Assembly (NCBI RefSeq): GCF_030272615.1
Contig: NC_081415.1
Span: forward strand, 365,809,667 to 365,873,666
Direction of reading: 5' to 3'
DNA from: Cryptomeria japonica
Lineage: Eukaryota > Streptophyta > Pinopsida > Cupressales > Cupressaceae
Length of the DNA: 64,000 nt
Shown here: positions 10,970 through 21,375 of the stretch, one piece after another
Numbering within the stretch: the first letter of the stretch is position 1
Layout: every line of letters begins with the position of its first letter
Notes under the pieces: model-generated
Seen by the model: the letters and a program-made list of their open reading frames with translations, nothing else
Databases searched by the model: none
What the model was told of the DNA's origin: nothing
Made by a program: the position numbers and the translations under genes

Positions 10970-11374
10970 CATGACCTGAGGGACCCAATCCTAGGTCAAG
11001 TTTCAAAAAGTTGGAAAAAGCAAAAAGCAAAAAGTAGGCCAAAAAAACTGCTTCCCGAATTGGTCCCAAAGTGCCAAAATAAAAAAATGCAGAAAAAGCA
11101 AAAAGCAAAATCCCACGAAAATAGGAAGGTGTCAGAATTGACCCTAAGCAATTGCCTTTTTTGTCCTTTGGGCATTCTAAGGGCTTTGATGGGGTCCAGA
11201 CACTGTTTCAAGCATGACTTCCTAATTGACTTGGATGACCCCTGAAAAACTCAAACTCCAAAGTCTTGAAAATAAAGATTTATGAAATTGCAATGCTAAG
11301 ACAAAAGCCCTAAAAGGTAAAAACATTGGGGGTCCCCATTTGCGATGGGGCGATGTGTGAAATAGGTCACAACA
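10970..11374 (-). mobile_element. LTR terminus, minus strand, TGTTGTGAC type
   Basis: Ends on the plus strand in GGGGCGATGTGTGAAATAGGTCACAACA at 11366-11374 in its last bases, the inverse of an LTR start TGTTGTGACC. The same start is seen in the F2 LTR (inverse, ending 51949) and in plus orientation near 58722. DNA immediately right (11375-11540) has a paralogue at 15605-15770 that lacks the LTR, which fixes 11374 as an insertion boundary. I could not find the other end. Confidence 0.6.
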
Positions 11375-11540
11375 CTTCCCTTGTGTGCGATACTCATTAT
11401 ATTCAGATTCCAATAGACTTTCGCATTTATTTCGCTGCTTGAAAGAAGAAACAAAACATGCGCTTCTTTCCTTTTACCATGCTAGGTCACCAAACATGGG
11501 AGTTTTTCTCGGCACTTTTAGGAGAAACAAAAAATGTAAA
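11375..11540 (+). repeat. Duplicated segment, copy 1 (pair with 15605-15770)
   Basis: Starts CTTCCCTTGTGTG and continues through TTTATTTCG, GCTTGAAAGAAGAAAC and TTTTTCTCGGCACTTT. It aligns along its length with 15605-15770 with scattered substitutions. It is part of an unidentified older repeat. Confidence 0.75.
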
Positions 11541-11949
11541 TAACAAGCGTGAAATGAAAATGAGAAGAAATGCTGCCAGTACTACTGTTCAGCTTACAAT
11601 ATGATAGTAAATGCTTGCCAAGATCATAGGATTAAGACTATACAATGTTGTAACAATATAGAAGGCTCTCCTGGGCTTAACAAAAATGATAAGTCCAAGA
11701 AATTCTACTCAAGGATCAATCTTAATATTCTGATTTATGACAGACCTGCATGTGAAATGCTTAATCAGCAACACATGGAATCACTAAAATGCTCATTACT
11801 CTCTCAATACTAGTCCGAATGACCCAAAACCAAAAGCAATGGCTTCCTATGAAGGAGGCGACCCAACCAATACCAAGAAATCAGACATTAACCCAACAGA
11901 TTATTTATCACGAACCCCAGGGCAATTCCCAGTAGTGACGCCAGGCAAG

Positions 11950-12994
11950 AATGGCGATTCTTCTCTATAAAATAAAACACTTCATATTAGAATCTGAAAA
12001 TTTGCACAAAGGAGCGCCCAGCCAAAACAAGAGAAAATATGCAATACCCAGAATGAATATGTTTTTATTTTGAAATATATGAGTGAAACTACAAATCTGC
12101 CCTGCTAAACGCGACTCCCGAAAATGAAATGAAATGCAAATAACTGAACTTCAAGCACAACTCAAGCTACAATGCAATCCCCACTACAAACTCTCACAAC
12201 TACACTAAATCACCACTAGTTGCTATCTTTCAAGCAAGAAGCAATGCCAAGGCTAGGAGGCATTCATTCCTCGAATCAACCCCAATACCATTCCGGTAGA
12301 GTAACATTACAATAGACATAAGATGCCAAATGAAGGGAAGAGGCCTCCATTTATAAGCTTAACAAGGGATCTCTAGAGGCTTCTCAAAAGTGCGCCCTAA
12401 TTTCACATTTGAATTTTCCTCCAAGAGATGGCGCCACTTTTAAAAGCTTAATCAACCTTTATTTTAACTCACTTCTCTTCATAAAGTTAACACCCCTTTT
12501 CATAAGCAAGATTTTAGACCTTAGGAAATATTAAATCCCTTCCATGATGCGTCCACCCTTGAAGACCACCTTTTAAAACAACTTGAAGTGATGAAGCTAG
12601 GCCAAGGGGTCAACTTTAAAATATAACATTAAAACGTAACATTATTTAAATGAAATGAACTTATCTCTCCAAAAACATCCCAAGGCCAAAAGTGACAAAG
12701 CCAACTGAACCAACTGAAGAAGAGAACCAACTGTGTCGAAATAATCAGGACCATTGCCAAAAATAGAATTTACTAAAAATAGTAAATCCAAAAAGTGCTC
12801 GGAACGCAAAGCAGGACATACCACTGCGAAACCCTTTGAAAACCCAGAAAGAATCCGCGATCCAAGCTCTAATTCACGAGCAACAACAAACTCCAAAATT
12901 GGAAACCCTAATTTCACCCATTGAGTAGCCTACGGGTCTCCCAAATAGGCCATCGGTCAACTGAAACATTACGCCTGAGAAGGGGACATTACAG
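11950..12994 (-). mobile_element. LTR, minus strand, TGTAATGTCCCC type
   Basis: Read on the minus strand it starts TGTAATGTCCCCTTCTC at 12994. It has a TATA-like TTATAAATGG (plus-strand 12351-12360) and runs to about 11953, where TGGCGTCACTACTGGGAA resembles a degenerate tRNA-Asp-type primer-binding site. The first bases and several internal blocks are shared with the plus-strand fragment at 2702. The primer site is tentative. 11541-11950 would be internal sequence and has no recognisable gene. Confidence 0.5.
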
Positions 12995-12995
12995 A

Positions 12996-13165
12996 TGCCT
13001 TTCAGAAGCAGCAACTACACTTGGAATTCACCTTTGCTCTTTGTGCAGATGACTTAGAAGGATTGGAATTCAAGGTCAACCTATTGCCACTTGTCACAAT
13101 GGAGGAAGTGCACCAAATTGTGTCCAAGTTCAATGAATATCAAAAGAAAGGGATACAATCCTAAA
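12996..13165 (+). pseudogene. Possible polyprotein tail, unidentified
   Basis: A plus-strand frame of about 55 codons (LEFTFALCADDLEGL...EVHQIVSKFNEYQKKG) looks coding in composition and ends in a stop just upstream of an LTR-like promoter region. I cannot assign it to a domain. It may be the end of a retroelement polyprotein. Confidence 0.25.
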
Positions 13166-13199
13166 AAATAGCATCTTGCGACACTTGTCTCCTTTGTAA

Positions 13200-14133
13200 T
13201 TGATCTTTGAGATTATTTTGGGAAACTCTATCTAGGGTTGGGTTGTTTAGATCTCAGTCGTTGATCTTAGATCGATCTCGGCCATTCATTTTCCTTTCAA
13301 AACTCTATATAGACCCCCATTCTCACATTTCATTGTGTTGTGGAGAGATTTATGAAATTGTTGCACTGAGCTATTTGAGTAATGAAATATTCATTATCAT
13401 TATTGTTTTGAAATCTTTTTATTGCTAAATGGTTGCATGGCTACAAACTCCCTTCAACAATTAGATTAGATTTGCTTAAGTAATTTGTTTTCAAGTTATT
13501 AGATGAATGATAGATCAGATAGTATTGATTGGTGAAATCTTGCTCATAGTTTTGTTGGATGGACGATTTCCTTTCAATGTGCAACGTTAGTCTGAGCTGT
13601 TTTTAATATGGATGTTTAACTTCTACTTGGAATGATATTGTTCAATTGTTGGTATTCTTCCTAAGTATGAAAATCTTAAGCATAACCTTAGAAGATTGCA
13701 CCCGCTTTGCGTAGTTGTCTGAGTGTGGCGAAATAGAGCGTCGTTACCGGTTTCATCCAGTCATTGTTGTCTCTTGAGTTCATAGGAATAGCTTAGAAGT
13801 AGTATAGAATCCCTAAACCTTCATCCTTTTATCTTTTTTGAAGTCCTAAACCAGAAAATCCAAAAACATAGAGCATAAGTTGTTAAATATGCCTAAGTTC
13901 AACCTGTGAATGATATTAGTTAACAAACGTAAGTCCCCCTTGAGATTCTCAGCAGACACTACCCAAGCAGCTATCCCACTAAAGTCGCTAGTTCACACAT
14001 ATAGACCTTGGAGTTGCCTTGTGGTTTTTCTCGCAATCTTAGCACAAGTAGTGATTTTGTTCAGGAGAGGATAAAGTATCCTTGTGGTATTTTATTCTAA
14101 GTGTTTGGTAGATGATAAAACGTTCGCCAACAG
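13200..14133 (+). mobile_element. LTR fragment, plus strand, ending GCCAACA
   Basis: Contains a TATA-like CTCTATATAGACC near 13301. Its 3' block (TAGACCTTGGAGTTGCC ... CAGGAGAGGATAAAGTATC ... GGTATTTTATTCTAAG) is shared with the ends of the LTRs at 2694 and 17901. It ends CGCCAACA at about 14133, where a different, minus-oriented LTR fragment begins. The start is not resolved. Confidence 0.5.
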
Positions 14134-14640
14134 GACCATACACATAGACCTACAATCAGTAAGCCTCAAATGGTATGAACCTGCAATCACATCATATACC
14201 CTCACACTTCACCATTAAAATCATTGAACTCTAATTAACAAGATGAAGAGAAACCATACAAACAAATTAGGACAAACAACAAAACACCATGTTTCAATGT
14301 TCCATTCATTTGTTCTAACTACCATTACAACAATTTTGTCCAGCAGTCCTATATTACTTCTACTCCTAATCTCCTAGTTGTCTAACTCTAAAAATTCTAA
14401 CTGCTATAACCCCTTACAATGAGAGAGGCATTGGCCTTTTATAGATTTTACATTTTGAATCAATGGCCAGGTCTGAATCCATCCAATGGCTCTAATCTGC
14501 ATTCTAGAAGCCCTGACAACTTTAACCCATACCTAGTAATTCCCATAACTTCCCAACTAGCCCTTTTCAACCACTTTCAACTACCTCCACTACAAGACAA
14601 AATAGACAGCTTTGGGTAAATGGAGAAATAACTAACCTTT
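14134..14640 (-). mobile_element. LTR fragment of family L, minus strand
   Basis: Its reverse complement aligns with 17020-17400: ACATTGAAACATGGTGTTT, GTGAGGGTAT near GGTTCATACCATT, and an AATCTATAAAAGGCC promoter block (plus-strand 14437-14453). It is cut at 14133 by the preceding LTR. Confidence 0.6.
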
Positions 14641-16185
14641 TGGCCCTTTTGTATTTCATTAAATTGAGCCAAAAGTAGTTATTTTACAATATAATAATTC
14701 CCTTTTACAATAAAGCATTTCTAGCTGTCAATCCTCTGAGTTCTCATACTTCCTATAGCATTCTATGTGTGCCACTACCCTCTAGGGACCTGAAATGGCA
14801 TCATTTCGGCCCTTCTGCGTTGTGGTTGTATCTCCCTTCTGGTTGAATTGTTCCTCACCATCGCCGTGCCTTGCCTTTGGTCCTGTAGCATGTTCTTCGT
14901 CCGCAAATTTATGGACCCATCATCAGAGTCACTTTGCGAGTAGATCATTCACTCTCCTACAAACGATTCCTTTCCTTCTAGCTGCCTTGGTGATCAGTCA
15001 TCCCTTATCATATCCGCGAGGATATCAATTTCCATTATCATAGTACATGTTAAGAATTTATCAAATCCTCCTCTAAAAATGAAAGATTGTTATAATCAAC
15101 ATTAATAATCTTCAAAATTACATAAACATTGATATTCAAAGATCCTAATCGATCAGAACAGATGGGTAATGCCAGAATCCTCGCGTGAAACCTTATCTAA
15201 TACCTATAATTTTATGATAATTGGGTAGGAATTTTACTCCTCTTTTACTAAATTCCCAGTGCTGAGCTCCCTTTTTACCCAGTGATTTTCCCCTTGGTAT
15301 AATTGGTGTGATTTCCCTTGGCCTCCTCCGCAACGATTCTACTTCTTAAAAAATGACCAAACCTTGAATGTGATAAAAGCTAGCTCTCTCTCTCTTCGGT
15401 GTTTTTGACGACATTAGTAAAGGGGGAGGACGCAACTTATACGAATTTTTCTTTGTAGCTTTTTAAACGTTAAGACTTAAAACCCACCTTTGTTATTCCT
15501 GACAGCTTTAGCAATGGGGAGGACAAACGATTTTACTATCAAAAAATTGAAGTTTGATCCAAAAGAAAAAAACTAAGCGCAAATTTATTTGGTGTTTTCA
15601 CGAGGCTTCCCTTGTGTGTGATACTCAATATATCCTGGTTCCAATAGAGTTCCGCATTTATTTCGATGCTTGGAAGAAGAAACAAAACACACGCTTCTTT
15701 CCATTTACCAAGCCAAGTGACCAAACGTGGGAGTTTTTCTCGGCACTTTCAAGAGAAACATTTCATTATTTCTTTACAAAAGAAAGCCTAAGCTTGATTA
15801 TTCTTTGTTTCGAATTTAGCATTTGACAATTGGGGGGGGAGGGGGTTTATCAGGTTTAGCAGGCGATGGCTAAGAACGATTCCTTCGAAATCATGCTTGA
15901 ACTTCGTTTCCTTTTGTTTTGGTTTTCAAACACTCATCATTTCGGTGTTTACTTCCCTATCAAGAAAAAGACTTTCATTTAACTTCTAAAGCCTCACAAC
16001 AACTATTGGTCCTTTCTTCGGTGTTTGAAAGAATTTCAGGAAAAACACTGAAATTGAGATTTATTCTGCCTCACACTTAGCCACCAAACAATTCGGTCAA
16101 CAAAAACTCGACAGTTGGGACAAATGATTTCATCCTTGCTTGATCTGAGCCTAGCTCTCTCTCTCTTTCACGCAAGGGGTCCCTG
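14641..16185. other. No gene recognised
   Basis: Mixed sequence with no conserved frame. It contains the second copy of the duplicated segment (15605-15770), CT-rich runs (AGCTCTCTCTCTC near 15381 and 16150), and a G-rich tract at about 15831-15845. Short open frames at 14795, 15554 and elsewhere have no recognisable domain. Confidence 0.5.
15605..15770 (+). repeat. Duplicated segment, copy 2
   Basis: Aligns with 11375-11540 but continues on its left (CACGAGG) without an LTR. It represents the uninterrupted state of the site that carries an LTR terminus at 11374. Confidence 0.7.
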
Positions 16186-16189
16186 TCTG

Positions 16190-16730
16190 AGACATGGAAT
16201 GTGGAGCAGAGCATAAGAAGTCCCTATTCGCCAAATCTTCGAAGTACGAATTCATATTAACAAAGATTCTCTTTTGGGACATGTGATTGGTACAAATGGA
16301 GTCCAGTCCATGAAGAGAAGACTCAAGCAATTTTGGATTTGTCCCCTCCGAAGACACTTATGGAGTTTAGGGGATTCTACAGTCTGTGTAGCTATTACAA
16401 GCTATTTGTAAATGGGTTCTCCTAACTTGGTGCACTCTTAAAAATTTTACGAAGAAAGGAGCTTTCAAATGGTCAAATGAAATATAGAGCACCTTTGAAA
16501 AGCTTGAGGTGATTAGTACTTGTTTTTTTTCAACACTACTTGATTTCTCTCAACCAATTGTTTTGGAATGTGATGCTTTGGGTGAAGGAATCGGGCAATA
16601 CTGATGTAGAATAGGCACCCCATTGCCTATGTGAGCAGGGAGCTCCATGATGATGTAAGGGTATATTCCATCTACAACAAAGAGTTGCTTTCCATCATGA
16701 TTGGCAAAATTCAAACAATATTTGGTAGGT
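16190..16730 (+). pseudogene. Ty3/gypsy RT/RNase H remnant
   Basis: Plus-strand frames with several stops and shifts resemble the end of a gypsy reverse transcriptase and start of RNase H. Seen are a degraded KYEF...KILFWDM segment, the SLGFY/FV region near 16370-16420, KGAFKW near 16455, LLDFSQPIVLECDALGEG near 16535-16580, and KFKQYLVGGK near 16708-16738. The last motif is cut by the LTR that follows. It must be non-functional. Confidence 0.7.
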
Positions 16731-16734
16731 GGGA

Positions 16735-17901
16735 AATACACAGCTGGAATTGATTCTAGAAAATCAGTTTGTAAAAACTTAATTGCATTATTCTAAATAG
16801 TTACCTGTGGGCCCCATTAATGCAGTCAAAAAGGGGACACAGGTCGGTTACTCCTCAACTACTTGATTGACCAAATTGATGTCAAATAGTGGTCGATCGC
16901 TGAGAAGGTGGTCAGGAGGACAACTAAAAGTTAATGGGCATGGGTTAAAGCTGCCAAGTTCTAGAAGACAGATTGCAGCCTTTGGATGTAGTCAATCCTA
17001 GCCATTGATCTGAATTGTAAAATCTATAAAAGGCAAGTGCCTCTCTTTGTAAAGGGTTGGATTCTTAGTTGTTAGAATTTGTTAGGGTTTTAGGAGTTAG
17101 ATTTTAGAATAATTAGATGCAATCTTCAGAAGGTTTTAGAATAATTAGATGCCGTCTGCAGATTAGGAGTAGAATACGACTGTTGGAAGAAATTGTTGTG
17201 ATGGCAGTTGAAATCAATACATAAACATTGAAACATGGTGTTTATTATTTTATTTTTCTCCTGTTTGCATGGTTTCCCTTCAATTGGTTAGTTAGAGTTC
17301 AAGGATTCTGATAGTGAAATGTGGAGGGTATTTGATGTATTTCAGGTTCATATCATTGGGGACCTGCTGATTGTATTTCACTGTGCATGGTTAGTCTGAA
17401 CCCAAAACTGTGCCTAGTTCAATTGTGAGTATTTGTCTCAGGTTGCGCCAGAATTGGGTGCCTAGATGAATCCCTATAATTTGAAAATCCATTTATCCTT
17501 TGGAGCTTGTACCGTTCTTGTCGAGTTGTGAGGGTGTCTCTGGTGAAACAAGAATTGGTTTATGGAAATCTGTCTACCCATTGCATTAACTGTTATTATC
17601 GCTGTCCTTAGGATCTCGAAACCCTATCTCTTTTGTTGTGTATTTTCGCAGTCTGAGATTCAAAGCATCGTCAGATGCAGGCCAACTTGTTGTAAACGTA
17701 AGCCCCCTTGTGTTACCAGCAAAATACATCATCGTTGAGTTGTTCCGCAGTCAAGACCTGACATTTGGAACCTTGAGGTTGTCCCCCTTGATCATCCAAA
17801 ACAACATTAGGAACTTCCTTACGCAAGAGGGGATAAGATACTCGGCATTCTATTCTGAGTTGACCGGAAGGGGTTGAAATCCGACTTCAGCCACGTCAAC
17901 A
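16735..17901 (+). mobile_element. Family L LTR, plus strand
   Basis: Shares its first bases (AATACACAGCTGG) and full layout with 46146-47275: the GGGCCCCA block, TATAAAAGGC promoter (17025-17034), ACATTGAAACATGGTGTTTATT, and a 3' block with ACCTTGAGGTTGTCCCC and GAGGGGATAAGATACTCGG. It ends near GCCACGTCAACA (17890-17901). It sits directly after the RNase H remnant. A TSD is not clear. Confidence 0.7.
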
Positions 17902-17949
17902 GGTACTTCCACTCACCTCTTCCTCAGATTCTCCTATTGATTCTTCCTC

Positions 17950-18190
17950 CTAACTTTTCTCTGTTTCAACTTGCTGGACTGAAATTTCTGATTCAAAACT
18001 ATCACCTAAATATGCCTCCAATTGACAATTTTTCCCTTTCTCCAAACACTTATGACCTAGGGCCCATGGTTCCTTAGATGTAAAACAAAGATTTTTCTTT
18101 CTTAGCTCCTTTCTGAAGTCTTCTTCCACCGTCTTTGAAGAGTTTGGGTTGATTTGTTTCCTTGTTATCATGCTTTTTATGGTTATCCTG
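17950..18190 (-). pseudogene. Gypsy gag zinc-knuckle remnant
   Basis: On the minus strand the segment KNLCFTSKEPWALGHKC followed by a lysine/glycine stretch and an acidic tail resembles the CCHC knuckle and linker upstream of the protease in plant gypsy gag-pol. One knuckle cysteine reads as serine. Only this piece remains. It is cut at 18201 by the 3' LTR of element A, so it belongs to an older element that A entered. Confidence 0.55.
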
Positions 18191-19899
18191 TTGGAAGATC
18201 TTGTTGTCACAAAAGTTTGCACCCTTACTGAGCTATCAACCCAGCAACCTTGTGAAACAATGGAAACAACCCCGAAGTGTGGGACCTTGTGCAAGAGGGT
18301 TGAATCTCCGAAGAAGGCCAGCTTCCTTCTCAATCCAAGTGTCGGTGTTGAACCGACTCAACACTCCAAATTCTACTTCTAAACCTATCCTAACAGCTTG
18401 CAGAAGGAAAAGGGAAGAAGGAAATGCTAAAAAAGAAAAGAGGTGATACATCAAGATAAGAGATGTCCCTCTCCCCACCCTGAAATGACACAAAGAACCA
18501 ATCGAAATACCCTGGAGATGCTGTAGTACCCCTACCGTAATCGATCTCTAACCTTGGTTTAATCTTAATTAGTTAATCGTAATATGATGTTACAATCAGA
18601 TGTTTGATTTAACGCATAGCTATTGATGTGGTTCTCACACTAGTTGTATGCAGGTTATTCAGTGTACCTATTTCGTGATGTTAGTATCGGACTAATGATT
18701 TCATTAGATTTTATAAATGTATGCATGTATGATCTTTTGTTGCAGGAGATTTCAGGTACGAAGTCGCACGAGTGCGAGGTTCGTCGTCACCTGGTTTTGC
18801 AGGTTTGAGTGTACCCTTGTTAATCCCTAGAGTCGGATTAGGTGGTCGTGAGACCCTAGTTGACCTTCGTCGTGCTCTAGTGAGCATCGCCAGTCGTCGT
18901 CGGTAATCCCTGTTGGTTTGGGTTTGCGAGTCGTCTGTTTGGTTGGCTTCCTCGGTTTGCGTGCCTGGTGTGTTTGGTTAATTGATGAATTAGTCCTTAG
19001 TAATTTCTTGATTAAATATATGCGTTTGTGCATTGAGGATTAATGGATTAAATTAATCTGGCTTTCGTTATGCGATTTTCGTTGTTAATGAATTGCCTGT
19101 TTTTAATTGGGAGTAGATTCGATTTAATGACTGTTTTGAATATTTAATGCATTTTATATATGCTGTTGAAAAGGAAGTTTTATATGTTATCGCCATAGAG
19201 TTAATTGTATTTCGTTAGATTGCTAATTTGAAAGGTTAAATTGATCTGATATGAGAAATCGAATTTTGAATTGTTAAAGCAATTTAAATTATTGTAATAG
19301 CTAGAAAAGTATTAATTTGAGTATTATTTTTAAATAAAAGTTTTTATTCCAAAAATGGAATTTTTGGGTCAACTCTTCCATATAACCCAAATTTGGGGAA
19401 ATTGGAGAGAATGGACATTTTGGAAAGATTTTTGGTTGAAAAATAAGTTTGGACAAAATTGGGGGATTTTTGGAAGGATTTTGCTGGGAGCTTGCAGGTT
19501 GGGCCTCTCCTCTGATCTTGCCAGGATTGCTAAATCAGGTAGGCCTCTGGTTATTTCTTGGTTCCTTGCATACAGAAAATCATTTTGGTGATTATGAAAT
19601 CTGGTTGAAGTTTTTAAAAAAAAGAAATTAGGGTTTAGATGAAAACTAAATTTGGGGGTGTTGCTGTTCTTCAATCTTGTTTTTGGGTGTTGAAAACCAT
19701 TTTTGTTTGAAGCCCCTTTGCAATTGGGAAGGATGAATGCCATCAAGAAATGTCATACCAAATCATAGTTATTTTAAACCTAAATATATTTCATTGTAAC
19801 CGGATCTTATTCATACCGAATTTTTAAACCAAATTTGAGATTGGGGTTTTTTTTTTGTTGTTCGTTTCATTACCGATCTGGGCGTGCTTTTTAATTAAC

Positions 19900-20160
19900 G
19901 GAACCCTGCGGTTTGGGGTTGGAGGGCGGGGAGCGGAGCTCCACCCGCTCCTCCTCCCCTCCCCCGCTCGTTCCCCCCTTTTTCCTCCTCCCGCTCGCCA
20001 GTTACCAGTGGCCGCGGCTCACTGTGGTGGCCGCAAGGCGCTGCGGTGGCCGCGGGACCTGCGGGCACCACAGTGGCGCCGCCCGCACGGTCGCCCCAAC
20101 CCTTCCGTAGGGAAAGGAAAGGAAGGAACCGCGTGGGAGAAGCCCACGTGGTTTGCTTGG
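19900..20160. other. GC-rich island inside LTR B
   Basis: About 250 bases of very GC-rich DNA (GGAGGGCGGGGAGCGGAGC, CCGCGGGACC, GGCGCCGCCCGCAC) in an otherwise AT-rich LTR. Frames are open on both strands only because stop codons are rare in GC-rich DNA. In LTR E the corresponding position holds a different GC-rich block (61090-61246). Confidence 0.7.
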
Positions 20161-21302
20161 AGTTTTTTTTTAAAATAGTTTGCATTTCATGTTTTTTTTT
20201 TATTATTATTTTTTTTTAAATGAAAAAAAATAAATAAATAAACAAATAAATGAGTTTGTTAAAATAGAAGTATTTTTTTTAAAAATAAGTTTTCAATTAT
20301 TGATTAATGATTATTGTATATATGATTTATGGAAATTAATTTGTGTATATAATCTAATCGATATTTAATTCGAAATTTGTGCAAATGCATTAATTATTTA
20401 GTGAGATATATTTTATTAATAAAGAGTAATGATCATATGTTAACTAAGGATTAACTGGGTATTGTGCTCTATTAGTCGTTAATTGTGCATATTTTATTGA
20501 TTGTGGAATAATAAATATACTCTTTAATTAACAGTTAAATTTGGTTTCTTCTATACGTGCGTAGGGAAGTAAGAATTGGATTTTGGAAATGATTATCTTC
20601 ATTTGGATTCCCCTTTTATATTATATGTCTGTGGTCCGTATAGTGCATCTGGAATTGAAATTACGAAACTGTAGAAGTTGGTTTTAGACCAGTGTGTTAA
20701 TGATGTTTTGTTGGAGATTAAATACCTTGTTTAATTGATTAATGATCGTTTGAATTTTAATAATACGAATTGGTTTAAAAACTCTTTACGGCTTTAAATT
20801 GCCTGTTCAATGCTTGAACCTTAGGAGTTAGAAAACCAGGAACGACTTATCCCTTGATAAGGTAGATAACTGTAAGATGTTTTAGATCTTGTAGAAAACT
20901 TGATCGTTGTTTAATGATTAAATCAAATTGAGGAAATATTGTCTTTTCTGATTATTGCATGGCGAGTTTAATTACTGTATTCGCTTTAATTTATGAAATG
21001 GCATGTTTTGCTTTGTTTAAAAGGACCCTGTCGTATGGATGATTTGGTGTTCCTGTTTTAGTCCTTGATTTTCGAGTTGACTGTTGTATTGTGATGTTGC
21101 CATAATTGGTCATATCCTCTTTGTGTGAGTCGAATAATGATTCGTGGTTAACCTTAGTTGTCAGGTCTCTAGTTAGAGTACCGTCAGTAAGTGATTACCC
21201 TTGAGTCGTGTTTGACCAGATGATTGTTCTCCTTCTTGAACTCCGTTCGTCTTACCATGTGTATTCCGTGGTTTGAGTTCGTCTGAGTTAGTCTAGTGTC
21301 GT

Positions 21303-21375
21303 ATGGGAAAGTGGCTTTCGATTGGGGGCCGCGCCCAAAGTGGCTGCCGGGTAACCCGTCGAAAGTGAGTCTAAT
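21303..21375 (+). ncRNA. Conserved hairpin-capable module of B/E LTRs
   Basis: GGCTTTCGA ... GGGGGCCGCGCCCAAAGTGG ... CCGTCGAAAGT is retained in E at 61953-62013 with few changes, while surrounding DNA differs more. CTTTCGA and TCGAAAG can pair, and GGGGCC/GGCCC bases can form an inner stem. A structured RNA or packaging-type role is only a guess. Confidence 0.3.

Noticed and set aside
2702-12994. One giant element bounded by TGTAATGTCCCC and GGGGACATTACA
   Set aside because: The two ends are the same LTR start in opposite orientation, and the flanking 5-mers (GTAGC, GATGC) do not match, so these are two separate LTR fragments.
19855-20185. Arginine/proline-rich proteins on both strands
   Set aside because: GC-rich island with few stop codons. 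Frames are open in several phases and absent from the homologous LTR E.
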